From Amycolatopsis marina (GTDB lineage: Bacteria > Actinomycetota > Actinomycetes > Mycobacteriales > Pseudonocardiaceae): a stretch of 64,000 bases of DNA. The DNA lies in the NCBI RefSeq assembly GCF_900111885.1, contig NZ_FOKG01000024.1, positions 1-64,000 of the forward strand, read 5' to 3'. The translations under genes and the position numbers were made by a program. The notes under the pieces were generated by a model, which did not search any database, had not been told where the DNA came from, and worked only from the letters and a program-made list of their open reading frames with translations. This document shows, piece by piece, positions 1 through 7,633 of this stretch. The first letter of the stretch is position 1, and every line of letters starts with the position of its first letter.

Positions 1-26
1 TGAACTGCTCCCCGGGAGTTGGACTG
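1..26 (+). repeat. Left terminal inverted repeat of the IS3-family element
   Basis: Positions 1-26 pair with 1419-1444 at 23 of 26 positions, with mismatches at repeat positions 8, 16 and 17. Confidence 0.9.
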
Positions 27-59
27 AAAATTCAGTTCTGACTCTCGGGGAGTAGTTGT

Positions 60-548
60 ATGGAGCCGCGTAGTTCGTTGTCTGAGGTGCAGCGGGAGGC
101 CGCTGTAGTGTGGTTTGAGCAGGGTTTGGCCGATAGGACGGTGTCGACGTTGCTCGGGGTGGCGCGGTGGCCGGTCCGGAGCCTGTATCGGCGGTGGAGG
201 ATCCATGGCAGGGCGGCGTTGGTGAGTATGTCGACCAAGCGGTCGTTCTCGTTCGAGTTCAAGCTGTCGGTGGTGGAACGCTTCGTTGCTGGTGAGCCGG
301 CCGCCGAGCTGGCCGCAGAGCATGGCCTGTCGTCTCCGAGCCTGGTGAAGACCTGGGCTCGGACGTATCGGCGGGAGGGCGAGGACGGGCTGCGTCCGAA
401 ACGGAAGGGCCGCCCGCCCAAGCCACCGGACAGCCCGGGCGAGCAGCCCAGTGAGCTGGAGCAGTTGCGGCGGGAGAACGACCGGCTGCGGGCGGAGGTC
501 GCTTACCTGGGAAAACTGCGGGCCTTGAGAGGGCAGCAACGACGGTGA
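60..548 (+). CDS. IS3-family transposase OrfA (helix-turn-helix subunit)
   Basis: This 162-residue protein has two helix-turn-helix-like segments: residues about 8-50 (QREAAVVWFEQG) and about 65-110 (FKLSVVERF, then SSPSLVKTWARTYRREG). A basic linker and a short C-terminal coiled coil (ELEQLRRENDRLRAEVAYL) follow. It should bind the terminal inverted repeats and regulate transposition. Its stop overlaps the GTG start of orfB. The heptamer GGGAAAA at 509-515 sits in the X XXY YYZ register (zero-frame codons GGA AAA), and the -1 frame is open from there into orfB. A transframe OrfAB transposase is therefore expected, as in other IS3-family elements. Confidence 0.92.
   Translation: MEPRSSLSEVQREAAVVWFEQGLADRTVSTLLGVARWPVRSLYRRWRIHGRAALVSMSTKRSFSFEFKLSVVERFVAGEPAAELAAEHGLSSPSLVKTWARTYRREGEDGLRPKRKGRPPKPPDSPGEQPSELEQLRRENDRLRAEVAYLGKLRALRGQQRR
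509..515 (+). promoter_or_regulatory. Programmed -1 frameshift site (GGGAAAA)
   Basis: The heptamer is in the X XXY YYZ register with zero-frame codons GGA and AAA. Slippage by -1 joins OrfA to the OrfB frame, which has no stop between here and the orfB GTG at 545. A stimulatory RNA structure was not evaluated. Confidence 0.75.
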
Positions 549-1399
549 AGGCCCAGGCCGTCCTCTCTCTCAAGGCTGAACACTCGCTCGAACACCTTCT
601 CGCTGCCGCCGGGCTGGCCCGATCCACGTTCTTCTATCACCAGGCCCGCTCGCGCAGAGGTGACCCGCAGACTGAGTTGAAGGCCGCGATCACGACCTCG
701 TTCGAGAACAGCCACAGACGTTACGGGCATCGCCGTGTCCATGCCGGACTGGTCAAGCAGGGCTGGCGAATAGCGAAGAAGACTGTGCTCAAACTGATGC
801 GGCAACTCGCGCTGATCTGCCGGGTCCGCCGCCGACGCCGATACAACTCCTACACCGGCGAGATCGGTAAGATCGCCCCGAACCTGCTGGCCCGGGAGTT
901 CACCGCGACCGCTCCGAACCAGAAGTGGGTCACCGACGTGACCGAGTTCGTCGTGGGAAATCAGAAGGTGTACTTGTCGCCGATCATGGACCTGTTCGAC
1001 CGGCAGATCATCGCCTACGGAGTCAGCAGCGCACCCACGCTCACGCTGACAAACACCGCGCTGGGCGACGCCCTCGCGACACTGGGGAAAGGCCAGACGC
1101 CACTGGTGCATTCCGATCAAGGGTTCCAGTACCAGCATGCCTCGTGGCGCAGGCTGCTAGCACGCGCCGGGGCGACCCAGTCCATGTCCCGCAAGGGAAA
1201 CTGCCTGGACAACGCCGTCATCGAGAGCTTCTTCGGACACCTCAAAGAAGAACTCTTCCATCACGCCACGTTCCTCAACACCGCCGCGCTCACCACCGCA
1301 CTGCACGAGTACATCGCCTGGCACAACAACGACCGCAGTCACACCACGCTCAAGGGCCTGAGCCCGGTGCAATACCGGACCCAGGCCCTCGTCGCCTAA
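545..1399 (+). CDS. IS3-family transposase OrfB (DDE integrase core)
   Basis: This 284-residue protein has the IS3 layout: an N-terminal HTH_21-like segment (NSHRRYGHRRVHAGL, about residues 53-70), then the rve integrase core. The DDE residues are visible in WVTDVTEF (first Asp), HSDQGFQY (second Asp) and VIESFFGHLKEEL (Glu). It carries out strand cleavage and transfer, most likely as an OrfAB fusion made by frameshifting. The GTG start overlaps the orfA stop (GTGA). There is no internal stop and the length is normal, so it appears intact. Confidence 0.94.
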   Translation: MKAQAVLSLKAEHSLEHLLAAAGLARSTFFYHQARSRRGDPQTELKAAITTSFENSHRRYGHRRVHAGLVKQGWRIAKKTVLKLMRQLALICRVRRRRRYNSYTGEIGKIAPNLLAREFTATAPNQKWVTDVTEFVVGNQKVYLSPIMDLFDRQIIAYGVSSAPTLTLTNTALGDALATLGKGQTPLVHSDQGFQYQHASWRRLLARAGATQSMSRKGNCLDNAVIESFFGHLKEELFHHATFLNTAALTTALHEYIAWHNNDRSHTTLKGLSPVQYRTQALVA

Positions 1400-1418
1400 C
1401 CCCTAACCTTCACTTAAC

Positions 1419-1444
1419 CAGTCCAACATCCGGGGACCAGTTCA
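1419..1444 (-). repeat. Right terminal inverted repeat of the IS3-family element
   Basis: This is the reverse complement of positions 1-26 with three mismatches. It ends TTCA at 1444 and unique flanking DNA begins after it. Confidence 0.9.
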
Positions 1445-1501
1445 CAGCGGCGGGGGCTCCCTCTTTTGCGGTTACGTCTCGATCGACGCGCTACGGCGTG
1501 C

Positions 1502-2434
1502 TCAGGCCTTTACTCGCTTCTGCCTCGGGTCGAACGCGTCCCGCAGGCCGTCACCGATGAAGTTGATCGACAGCGAGATCAGCACCAGCACCACGAACGG
1601 GCCCCAGAACAGCCAGGGGCGCGAAGCGAGTTCGGCGTAGTTCTCCAGGATGACCCGGCCCAGCGAGGTGTCCGGCAACTGGACACCGAGGCCGATGAAC
1701 GACAGCGCGGCCTCCGCCAGCACGGCCTGCGCGACCGTGAGGGTGGCGTTCACCGTGATACTGCCGACCATGTTGGGCACCAGGTGCTTGAAGACGATGC
1801 GACCGGTGCCCGCGCCCGAGGCCCGCGCGGACTCGATGAACTCCCGCTGCGAGAGCGACATCGCCTCGGCCCGGGTGATCCTGGCGATCTGCATCCAGCC
1901 GAACGCCGCGAGAACCAGAGCCACGACGTACCAGCTACCGCTGAACACCTTGACCAGAATCGCGGCCGCGGCGATCTGCGGCACGATCAGGAAGAGGTCG
2001 GTCAGGCGGGAGACCGCCGTATCGGTCAGCCCCCGCAGATAACCGGCGATGGCGCCGAACACCACGCCCAAGGCCGTAGCCGCGATGGACACGGTCAGCG
2101 CGATCAGCAGCGAGTACTGGGTGCCTCGCAAAACCTGCGACACCATGTCCTTGCCGACCTGGGTGGTACCCAGTGGGTGCTCGGCGCTCGGTTCGAGGAA
2201 GCCGTCGACCGTCTCAGTATGGGCGTAGGGCCAGAAGATCGGCATGATCATGACGATCAGCACGATCAACAGGAGTACCGCCGTGCTGGCCATCGCCAGC
2301 TTGTGCCGGAGGAACTTCCGCAGAACAAGCTGGCCCTGACTCCGGGGTTCGGGCAGCTTCTCGGGCTCGACGTCACCAGGTCCCGCCGGGTGGTCGGTCT
2401 TGGCGCCAGCGATTAGCGAATTGATGTCAGCCAA
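1502..2434 (-). CDS. Peptide-type ABC transporter permease (DppC/OppC family)
   Basis: This 310-residue inner-membrane subunit has the DppC/OppC plan: a cytoplasmic N-terminus, a first membrane helix (residues about 48-68), a periplasmic segment, then a five-helix BPD_transp_1 domain. The coupling motif is EFIESARASGAGTGRIVFKHLVPN, which contacts the ATPase. Its ATG overlaps the stop of the preceding permease gene by 8 bp, so the two are translationally coupled. The ATPase genes that normally follow in dpp/opp operons are absent: an IS3 element starts 57 bp after the stop. They may lie beyond the IS, or be lost, or be supplied elsewhere. Substrate is unknown; peptides, nickel or related ligands are typical of the family. 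Confidence 0.92.
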   Translation of the reverse strand: MADINSLIAGAKTDHPAGPGDVEPEKLPEPRSQGQLVLRKFLRHKLAMASTAVLLLIVLIVMIMPIFWPYAHTETVDGFLEPSAEHPLGTTQVGKDMVSQVLRGTQYSLLIALTVSIAATALGVVFGAIAGYLRGLTDTAVSRLTDLFLIVPQIAAAAILVKVFSGSWYVVALVLAAFGWMQIARITRAEAMSLSQREFIESARASGAGTGRIVFKHLVPNMVGSITVNATLTVAQAVLAEAALSFIGLGVQLPDTSLGRVILENYAELASRPWLFWGPFVVLVLISLSINFIGDGLRDAFDPRQKRVKA

Positions 2435-3443
2435 CGCGAATCCTCGGGTCCAGGATGCCGTACAGAAGGTCGGCGATCAGATTGAAGGCGACCACGGTCG
2501 CCGCGACGAGGACCATCCAGCCCATCATGACCTGCGGGTCGTTCTTGCTCACCGCTTCGACGAGCAGCGTGCCCATGCCGTTCCAGCTGAACACACGCTC
2601 GGTGATGATCGCGCCGGTCAGGACCAGCGCGAAGTTCAGCGAGAAGAGCGTGGTGACCGGAATCAGCGCGTTACGGAACGCGTGCCGGAAGATGACCCGC
2701 GAGGACGAAAGGCCCTTGGCCCGTGCCGTACGCACGTAGTCCGAGTTGAGTGTGTCCAACATGGACGCACGCTGGAACCGGCTGTAGGCGGCGAAACTGA
2801 TCGCGGCGATGGAAAGAGTCGGCAGCAGGAAAGCGCCCGTGTACCCGGTGACGAAATCGCTGAAGTTGTCGAAGTTCAGGTTCTCCGGACTCGTCGTCCG
2901 CAGCCACGGATTCCCGAGCCAGTCACTCAGCCCGAGATCCCGGACCACGCTGTTCAACTCGATCGCATAGGTCTTGAGAACGATCGCGACGCAGAAGATC
3001 GGCATCGAGAACATCAGGAAGGCCAGTGTCGTCGCCACGTAGTCCACGATGGAGTACTGCTTGACCGCGGCCAGCACGCCGACAACGACACCGAGGACGA
3101 TCGCGACGAACTCGGCACCGATCACGAGCTTGATGGTGACCTCGTAGGCACTCATCACCTTGGGAAAGACTTCCTCGCGAGCCGAACCCTGCGCGATGGA
3201 AATGCCCCAGTCGCCGCTAAGGAAGCTGCCGAGCCAGTCGAAATATCTTGGCACCAGCGGCTTGTCCAGGCCCAGTTCGTGAGCAGTGGCCGCGATGGCC
3301 TCCGGGCTCACACCGGGCAACGAGTACAGCTGAGCCAGTGGGTCGCCCGCACCGGCGACCATCAGGAAAACGCCGAAAGTGCCGATCAACAAGATGGGAA
3401 TGGAGATCGCCACACGACGCAGTACGTACAAAACCAGATTCAA
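2427..3443 (-). CDS. Peptide-type ABC transporter permease (DppB/OppB family)
   Basis: This 338-residue membrane protein begins with the DppB-type first helix and signature (YVLRRVAISIPILLIGTFGVF). A periplasmic region follows, then about five more helices. The ATPase-contact loop is SDYVRTARAKGLSSSRVIFRHAFRNA (residues about 235-260). It pairs with the downstream DppC-type permease to form the membrane channel. A perfect 23-bp hairpin lies between the binding-protein gene upstream and this gene. It is placed so that binding protein can be made in excess over permeases, a common arrangement in such operons. Confidence 0.92.
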   Translation of the reverse strand: MNLVLYVLRRVAISIPILLIGTFGVFLMVAGAGDPLAQLYSLPGVSPEAIAATAHELGLDKPLVPRYFDWLGSFLSGDWGISIAQGSAREEVFPKVMSAYEVTIKLVIGAEFVAIVLGVVVGVLAAVKQYSIVDYVATTLAFLMFSMPIFCVAIVLKTYAIELNSVVRDLGLSDWLGNPWLRTTSPENLNFDNFSDFVTGYTGAFLLPTLSIAAISFAAYSRFQRASMLDTLNSDYVRTARAKGLSSSRVIFRHAFRNALIPVTTLFSLNFALVLTGAIITERVFSWNGMGTLLVEAVSKNDPQVMMGWMVLVAATVVAFNLIADLLYGILDPRIRVG

Positions 3444-3534
3444 CGGAGTGCTCCTCGTCCAGGCCGGAGCTGGATCTCACGCCCACGCCCGGTTGTCCAC
3501 CGTAGTGGCGGTCGGCCCACGGTCAACAGCTACT

Positions 3535-3585
3535 TCCGGAGGGGATCGGAACCGAGCTGGTGGCTCGGTTCCGATCCCCTCCGGA
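3535..3585 (-). terminator. Perfect 23-bp stem-loop between binding protein and permease genes
   Basis: Positions 3535-3557 and 3563-3585 are exact reverse complements with a 5-nt loop (TGGTG). It lies between the stop of the binding-protein gene (3619) and the permease start (3443), both minus strand. No T-run follows on the minus strand. It could be a partial (I-shaped) terminator or a 3'-end stabiliser that sets a high binding-protein to permease ratio. Confidence 0.8.
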
Positions 3586-3618
3586 ACATTCACTTAGCAG
3601 AATCGGACAAGAAGTGAG

Positions 3619-5388
3619 TTACTCGGTCTTTTCCCACTCGCCGACGTTCCACAGTGCCCCGTTGTACGACTGCATGTACACCCGGTCGATACCGCGGAAG
3701 GCCCACATGGACGGGGTCGCGAACAGCGGCACCGTCGCGTAGGACTCGGCGAGCGCGGCATCCGCGGCCTGGTAGGCCTCGAGCGCAACCTGCTCGTCCG
3801 TGGCCGAAACGGCGGTGTCGTAGGCCGCGTCGACGTCCGGGTTGGACAGACCCTGCCAGTTCTGGTTACCGCCGGTGGTGTAGATCGCCTTGCTCTCCGC
3901 GTGGAACGGAGCCGAGGACCAGCCGAAGAGCGCGATGTCGTAGTCGCCCTTGTCGACACGCCCCTTCAGGAAGTTGGCGTCGGTGTCGTCCTTGACCTCG
4001 ATGCCAGCCGCCTTCATCTGCGGAATCAGGATCTCCACGGTCTGGCTGCGCCGGGCGTTCTCGTTGTGCGAGATCTCGACCGAGAGACGCTTGCCGTCCT
4101 TGGCGTAGATGCCGTCACTGCCCAGCTTCCAGCCGCCCTCTTCGAGGGTCTTCTTGGCCGCCTCGGCACCCTGGTTGGTCTTGTCGCTGTAGACGTCCTT
4201 CGCGCCCGGCTCACCCTCGAAGAAGATGACGTCGTTCTTCGGCTCGGCGTCGGCCTGGACCGGCTTGATCAGCTTGTCCACGATCTCCTGCCGGTTGATC
4301 GCCTGGAAGAACGCCTTACGGGCGGCGTCGTCGGCGAAGATCCGGTTGAAGTTCAGGTCGAGGTGCTCGTAGGTGAGCTGCGGCGCGGAGCCGTAGACGA
4401 CACCCTGCGAGGACAGGCCCTTCAGCGTGGAAGCCGCGGTGGCGTCGGGCTGGGTCGAAGCGGCGACGTCGATCTCGCCGTTCTGCAGCGCGGTGGCCAT
4501 GGCCTTGGTGTCCGGAATCTCCCGGACGGTGACCTTGTCCGGGCCGCCCTTCGCGCCGATCCACTCGGGGTTGCGCTCGAGGACGATCTGCTCGGTGTTC
4601 GCGTCGAAGGACGCGATCTTGTACGGACCCGAACCCGGCATGGTCTCGGCGTTGAAGCCGCCCCACTCCTTGGTCCAGAAGTCACCGGCAGCCTTCAGCT
4701 TGGCGGAGTCGCCACCCGGCTTCAGCGCGGTGATGTCCTCGACGCCTGCCTCGCGCTCCACGATGTGGGCGGGCAGCAGCATCTGGTCGCTGAACATGCC
4801 CTTGTAGTCCAGGTACGGCTCGCTGTACTTGGTCTCGAAGGTCAGGTCGTCCTTGCAGGTGACGTCCATCAGCTCGTAGCCGGTGGTGGACGCCGAGGTG
4901 AACGAGTCGACCTGGCCGCTGTGCGAGAGCCAGCCGAGGTAGAAGTCGTCGCAGTCCCAGGCCTCGCCGTCGGACCACTTGACGCCCGGCTTGATCTTGT
5001 ACTCGACGATCTGCGGGTCCTGGGAGGTGATCTCGACCGACTCCATCACGTCGGCGTTGAGCAGGACCTTGTTGTTGCCGTCCAGGACGAACGGACCGGC
5101 GATCACCGCGGTCAGCACGTAGTTGTTGTACGAGCTGTTCGCGTCCGGCGTCTTGTTGTTGTACGCCGAGAAGCCATCGTCGATGGCGACGGTGGCAGCG
5201 TCGAACGGCTCTGCCTCAGCCAGCTTGAACTGGTCGCCGTCCTGAGCCTTGCCCGTGGCCATGCTTTTGACATCGCCGGTCGAGCCATTGTTCGAGTCGC
5301 CGCCGTCGTCGCCGCCGCCACACGCGCTCAAAACGAGCGCAGAGGCCGCGACGATCGACACAGCGGAGACAACCTTGGATCTCCTCAT
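3619..5388 (-). CDS. Substrate-binding lipoprotein of peptide-type ABC transporter (SBP_bac_5), copy 1
   Basis: This 589-residue extracellular lipoprotein has a signal peptide with the lipobox LSAC at residues about 20-23, a Gly/Asp/Asn-rich linker and a family-5 solute-binding fold (PGVKWSDGEAWDCDDFYLGW; GSGPYKIASFDANTEQIVLERNPEW). The ATG at 5388 is preferred over an upstream ATG at 5430 because it directly precedes the signal peptide and has an AGGAGG 10 nt upstream. It is a close paralogue of the next gene upstream: the two align along almost their whole length, including the C-terminal FRGIDRVYMQSY. Two receptors for one permease pair suggest diverged ligand specificity. The ligand is not known. 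Confidence 0.9.
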   Translation of the reverse strand: MRRSKVVSAVSIVAASALVLSACGGGDDGGDSNNGSTGDVKSMATGKAQDGDQFKLAEAEPFDAATVAIDDGFSAYNNKTPDANSSYNNYVLTAVIAGPFVLDGNNKVLLNADVMESVEITSQDPQIVEYKIKPGVKWSDGEAWDCDDFYLGWLSHSGQVDSFTSASTTGYELMDVTCKDDLTFETKYSEPYLDYKGMFSDQMLLPAHIVEREAGVEDITALKPGGDSAKLKAAGDFWTKEWGGFNAETMPGSGPYKIASFDANTEQIVLERNPEWIGAKGGPDKVTVREIPDTKAMATALQNGEIDVAASTQPDATAASTLKGLSSQGVVYGSAPQLTYEHLDLNFNRIFADDAARKAFFQAINRQEIVDKLIKPVQADAEPKNDVIFFEGEPGAKDVYSDKTNQGAEAAKKTLEEGGWKLGSDGIYAKDGKRLSVEISHNENARRSQTVEILIPQMKAAGIEVKDDTDANFLKGRVDKGDYDIALFGWSSAPFHAESKAIYTTGGNQNWQGLSNPDVDAAYDTAVSATDEQVALEAYQAADAALAESYATVPLFATPSMWAFRGIDRVYMQSYNGALWNVGEWEKTE

Positions 5389-5439
5389 GTACGTGTGCCC
5401 TCCTAGCACTGGGCCCTGACATCGGACCATGGACCCACA

Positions 5440-5466
5440 AGGCTCCGGTTAGATGAGCCGGAGCCT
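5440..5466 (-). promoter_or_regulatory. 9-bp inverted repeat in the 5' leader of binding-protein copy 1
   Basis: AGGCTCCGG at 5440-5448 pairs with CCGGAGCCT at 5458-5466. It could be an operator or an attenuator or terminator of the upstream paralogue's transcript. Confidence 0.45.
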
Positions 5467-5532
5467 ACGACACGCCAACCGACACTCATTTGGCGCACTG
5501 ACCGAGCACGCTAGAAAGCTTCGGCACTATCA

Positions 5533-5569
5533 GTCACCATTTCTGGAGCGATCGTGACCAAAGGGTGAC
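5533..5569 (-). promoter_or_regulatory. Shared promoter/operator element, copy 1
   Basis: The 19 bases at 5551-5569 (ATCGTGACCAAAGGGTGAC) are identical to 7597-7615. Both are flanked at the same distance by GTCAC, giving a 37-bp module. Each copy lies 110-180 bp upstream of one of the two paralogous binding-protein genes. The identical core within otherwise diverged leaders suggests regulatory function; the regulator is unknown. Confidence 0.55.
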
Positions 5570-5714
5570 ATCTAACTTGCATCTGGAAATGTCGCGGTTA
5601 CCTGCTGGAATCACCCAGTCGCCTGACCGACCGGACGTTCGGCTCACAGGAATCTCACCAGGGCCGCCTTGAACCGTCTCAACCGGCTCAAAGCGGCCAT
5701 GGCGCACCATTTTC

Positions 5715-7487
5715 CTAGCTCGTCTTCTCCCACTCGCCGAGGTTCCACATCGGGCCGTAGTAGGACTGCATGTACACCCGGTCGATACCGCGGAACCCCC
5801 ACATCGACGGAGTCTGGAACAGCGGGAGCGACGCGTACTGCTCGGCGAGCGCCTTGTCCGCCGCCTGGTACGCCTGCGTTGCCGCCGCCTCATCGGTCGC
5901 CGACACGGCCGCCGCGAAGGACTGGTCGATCGTGGGATCCGACAGCCCCTGCCAGTTCTGGTTGCCCTCCGAGGTGTAGATGGCTTCCTGCTCGGACTTG
6001 AACGGCGTGGAGGACCAGCCGAACAGGGCGACGTCGTAGTCGCCCTTGTCGACGCGCCCCTTCAGGAAGTTCGCGTCGGTGTCGTCCTTGACCTCCATAC
6101 CCGCGGCCTTCGCCTGGGCGAGGATGATCTCCACCGTCTGGGTGCGACGGGCGTTGTCGTTGTGTGCGATCTCGAACGACAGCCGCTTGCCGTCCTTCTC
6201 GTAGATGCCGTCCGACCCCTTGGTCCAGCCGCCGTCCTCCAACGTCTTCATGGCCGCCTCGGCGCCCTGACCGGTCTTGTCGCTGTAGAGATCGACGAAA
6301 CCCTCCTCGCCGGGGAAGTAGACGATGCTGTTCAGCGGCACGGCGTCGGCCTGGACCGGCTTGATCAGCTTGTCCACGATCTCCTGCCGGTTGACCACCT
6401 GGAAGAACGCCTTGCGCGCCGCGTCGTCGGCGAAGATCCGGTCGTAGTTCAGGTCGAGGTGTTCGAAGGACAGCCGAGGGGCGGACCCGTACGTCACCCC
6501 CTGGGAGGTGAGGCTCTTCAGCGTCGCCGCGGCGGTGGCGTCCGGCTGCACCGAACCGATCACGTCCACCTCGCCGTTCTGCAGCGCGGTGGCCATCGCC
6601 TTGGTGTCCGGGATCGCGCGGACGATGGCCTTGTTCGGGCCGCCCTTCGCGCCGATCCACTCCGGGTTCTTCTCCAGCGTGACCTGGTCGGAGTTCTGGT
6701 TGAACGCGGTCAGCTTGTACGGCCCGGAACCGGGCATGATGGCCGGATCGAAGGCCTTCCACTCGCCGGTCCAGAAGTCACCCGCGGCCTTCAGTTGACC
6801 GGCGTCGCCACCCGGCTTCAGTGCGGTGATGTCGGCGATCCCAGCCTGCTGTTCCAGCACATGCGCCGGCATGATGGCCGTCGGCAGGAAGAGGTTCTTG
6901 TAGTCCAGGTACGGCTTGCCGTACGTCGTCTCGAACGTCAGATCGTCCTTGCAGGTGACCTCACTCATCAGGTCGTACCCGGAAGTCGATGCCGAGGTGA
7001 ACGAGTCGACCTTGCCGCTGTGCGCCAGCCACGCGAGGTAGAAGTCGTCGCAGTCCCAGGCCTGCCCGTCCGACCACTTCACGTCCGGTTTGATCTTGTA
7101 CTCGACAACCTGCGGGTCCGGCGAGGTCACCTCCACCGACTCCATCACGTCGCCGTTGAGCAGGACCTTGTTGTTGCCGTCCAGCTTGAAAGCACCGGAC
7201 AGCACCGGCTCGAGCACGAACGTGTTGTAGGACGTGTTCGTGTCCGGCGTGTCGTTGTTGTACCCCGAGTAGCCTTGGTCGATCGCCACGATCACCTGAT
7301 CGCTCGCGGCTGCCGCCCCGAGTTTGAAGACGTCGCCCTGCTGCCCCTTGCCCGTCGCCATGCTCTTGACGTCGGTATCGGAACCCGCGTTGGGATCTCC
7401 GCCCTCGTCGTCCCCTCCACACGCGGTCAACACCAACGCCGAGGCGGCGACGAGCGACAACGCGGAGAGTGCTCTGGATCTCCTCAT
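5715..7487 (-). CDS. Substrate-binding lipoprotein of peptide-type ABC transporter (SBP_bac_5), copy 2
   Basis: This 590-residue lipoprotein has the lipobox LTAC at residues about 20-23 and a Gly/Asp/Asn-rich linker. Its SBP_bac_5 fold closely matches copy 1 (VKWSDGQAWDCDDFYLAWLA; MPGSGPYKLTAFNQNSDQVT; C-terminal WGFRGIDRVYMQSYYGP). The ATG at 7487 has a GGAGGG 5' to it and sits at the signal peptide, so the upstream in-frame GTG/ATG extension is rejected. It has its own upstream module (7579-7615) identical in core to that of copy 1. Tandem duplication followed by divergence is the likely history. It should feed the same DppBC-type permeases downstream. Confidence 0.9.
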   Translation of the reverse strand: MRRSRALSALSLVAASALVLTACGGDDEGGDPNAGSDTDVKSMATGKGQQGDVFKLGAAAASDQVIVAIDQGYSGYNNDTPDTNTSYNTFVLEPVLSGAFKLDGNNKVLLNGDVMESVEVTSPDPQVVEYKIKPDVKWSDGQAWDCDDFYLAWLAHSGKVDSFTSASTSGYDLMSEVTCKDDLTFETTYGKPYLDYKNLFLPTAIMPAHVLEQQAGIADITALKPGGDAGQLKAAGDFWTGEWKAFDPAIMPGSGPYKLTAFNQNSDQVTLEKNPEWIGAKGGPNKAIVRAIPDTKAMATALQNGEVDVIGSVQPDATAAATLKSLTSQGVTYGSAPRLSFEHLDLNYDRIFADDAARKAFFQVVNRQEIVDKLIKPVQADAVPLNSIVYFPGEEGFVDLYSDKTGQGAEAAMKTLEDGGWTKGSDGIYEKDGKRLSFEIAHNDNARRTQTVEIILAQAKAAGMEVKDDTDANFLKGRVDKGDYDVALFGWSSTPFKSEQEAIYTSEGNQNWQGLSDPTIDQSFAAAVSATDEAAATQAYQAADKALAEQYASLPLFQTPSMWGFRGIDRVYMQSYYGPMWNLGEWEKTS

Positions 7488-7578
7488 GGACCTGTGCCCT
7501 CCTGACACCGAAACGAACACGCCGGAGATTGTGTCCTGGCGCGTTGCGGGGCAACGCTAGGAACTGGTTGTGGGCCCG

Positions 7579-7615
7579 GTCACTCTTCTGGAGGTAATCG
7601 TGACCAAAGGGTGAC
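7579..7615 (-). promoter_or_regulatory. Shared promoter/operator element, copy 2
   Basis: This is the second copy of the 37-bp module seen at 5533-5569. The 19-bp core (7597-7615) is identical and GTCAC flanks it at both ends. It lies about 92 bp upstream of the binding-protein copy 2 start. Confidence 0.55.
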
Positions 7616-7633
7616 GCACAGGCAGCGGACCTG

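Larger units (their letters stand above)
1..1444 (+). mobile_element. Complete IS3-family insertion sequence
   Basis: The element carries two overlapping transposase frames between imperfect terminal inverted repeats. The left repeat (1-26) matches the reverse complement of the right repeat (1419-1444) at 23 of 26 positions; both ends begin TGAACTG. The window starts exactly at the left terminus, so the target-site duplication cannot be checked. The right end lies 57 bp from the stop codon of the downstream ABC permease, which is transcribed towards the IS. Both frames are open and the catalytic residues are present, so the copy looks functional. The boundaries are read from the sequence; the IS3 family is assigned from gene organisation and the DDE domain. 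Confidence 0.93.
5389..5714. other. 326-bp leader region of binding-protein copy 1
   Basis: The region holds a GTCAC-flanked element (5533-5569) that recurs upstream of copy 2, and a 9-bp inverted repeat (5440-5448 with 5458-5466, 9-nt loop) about 52 bp before the start codon. No open frame with coding character is seen. Confidence 0.6.
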
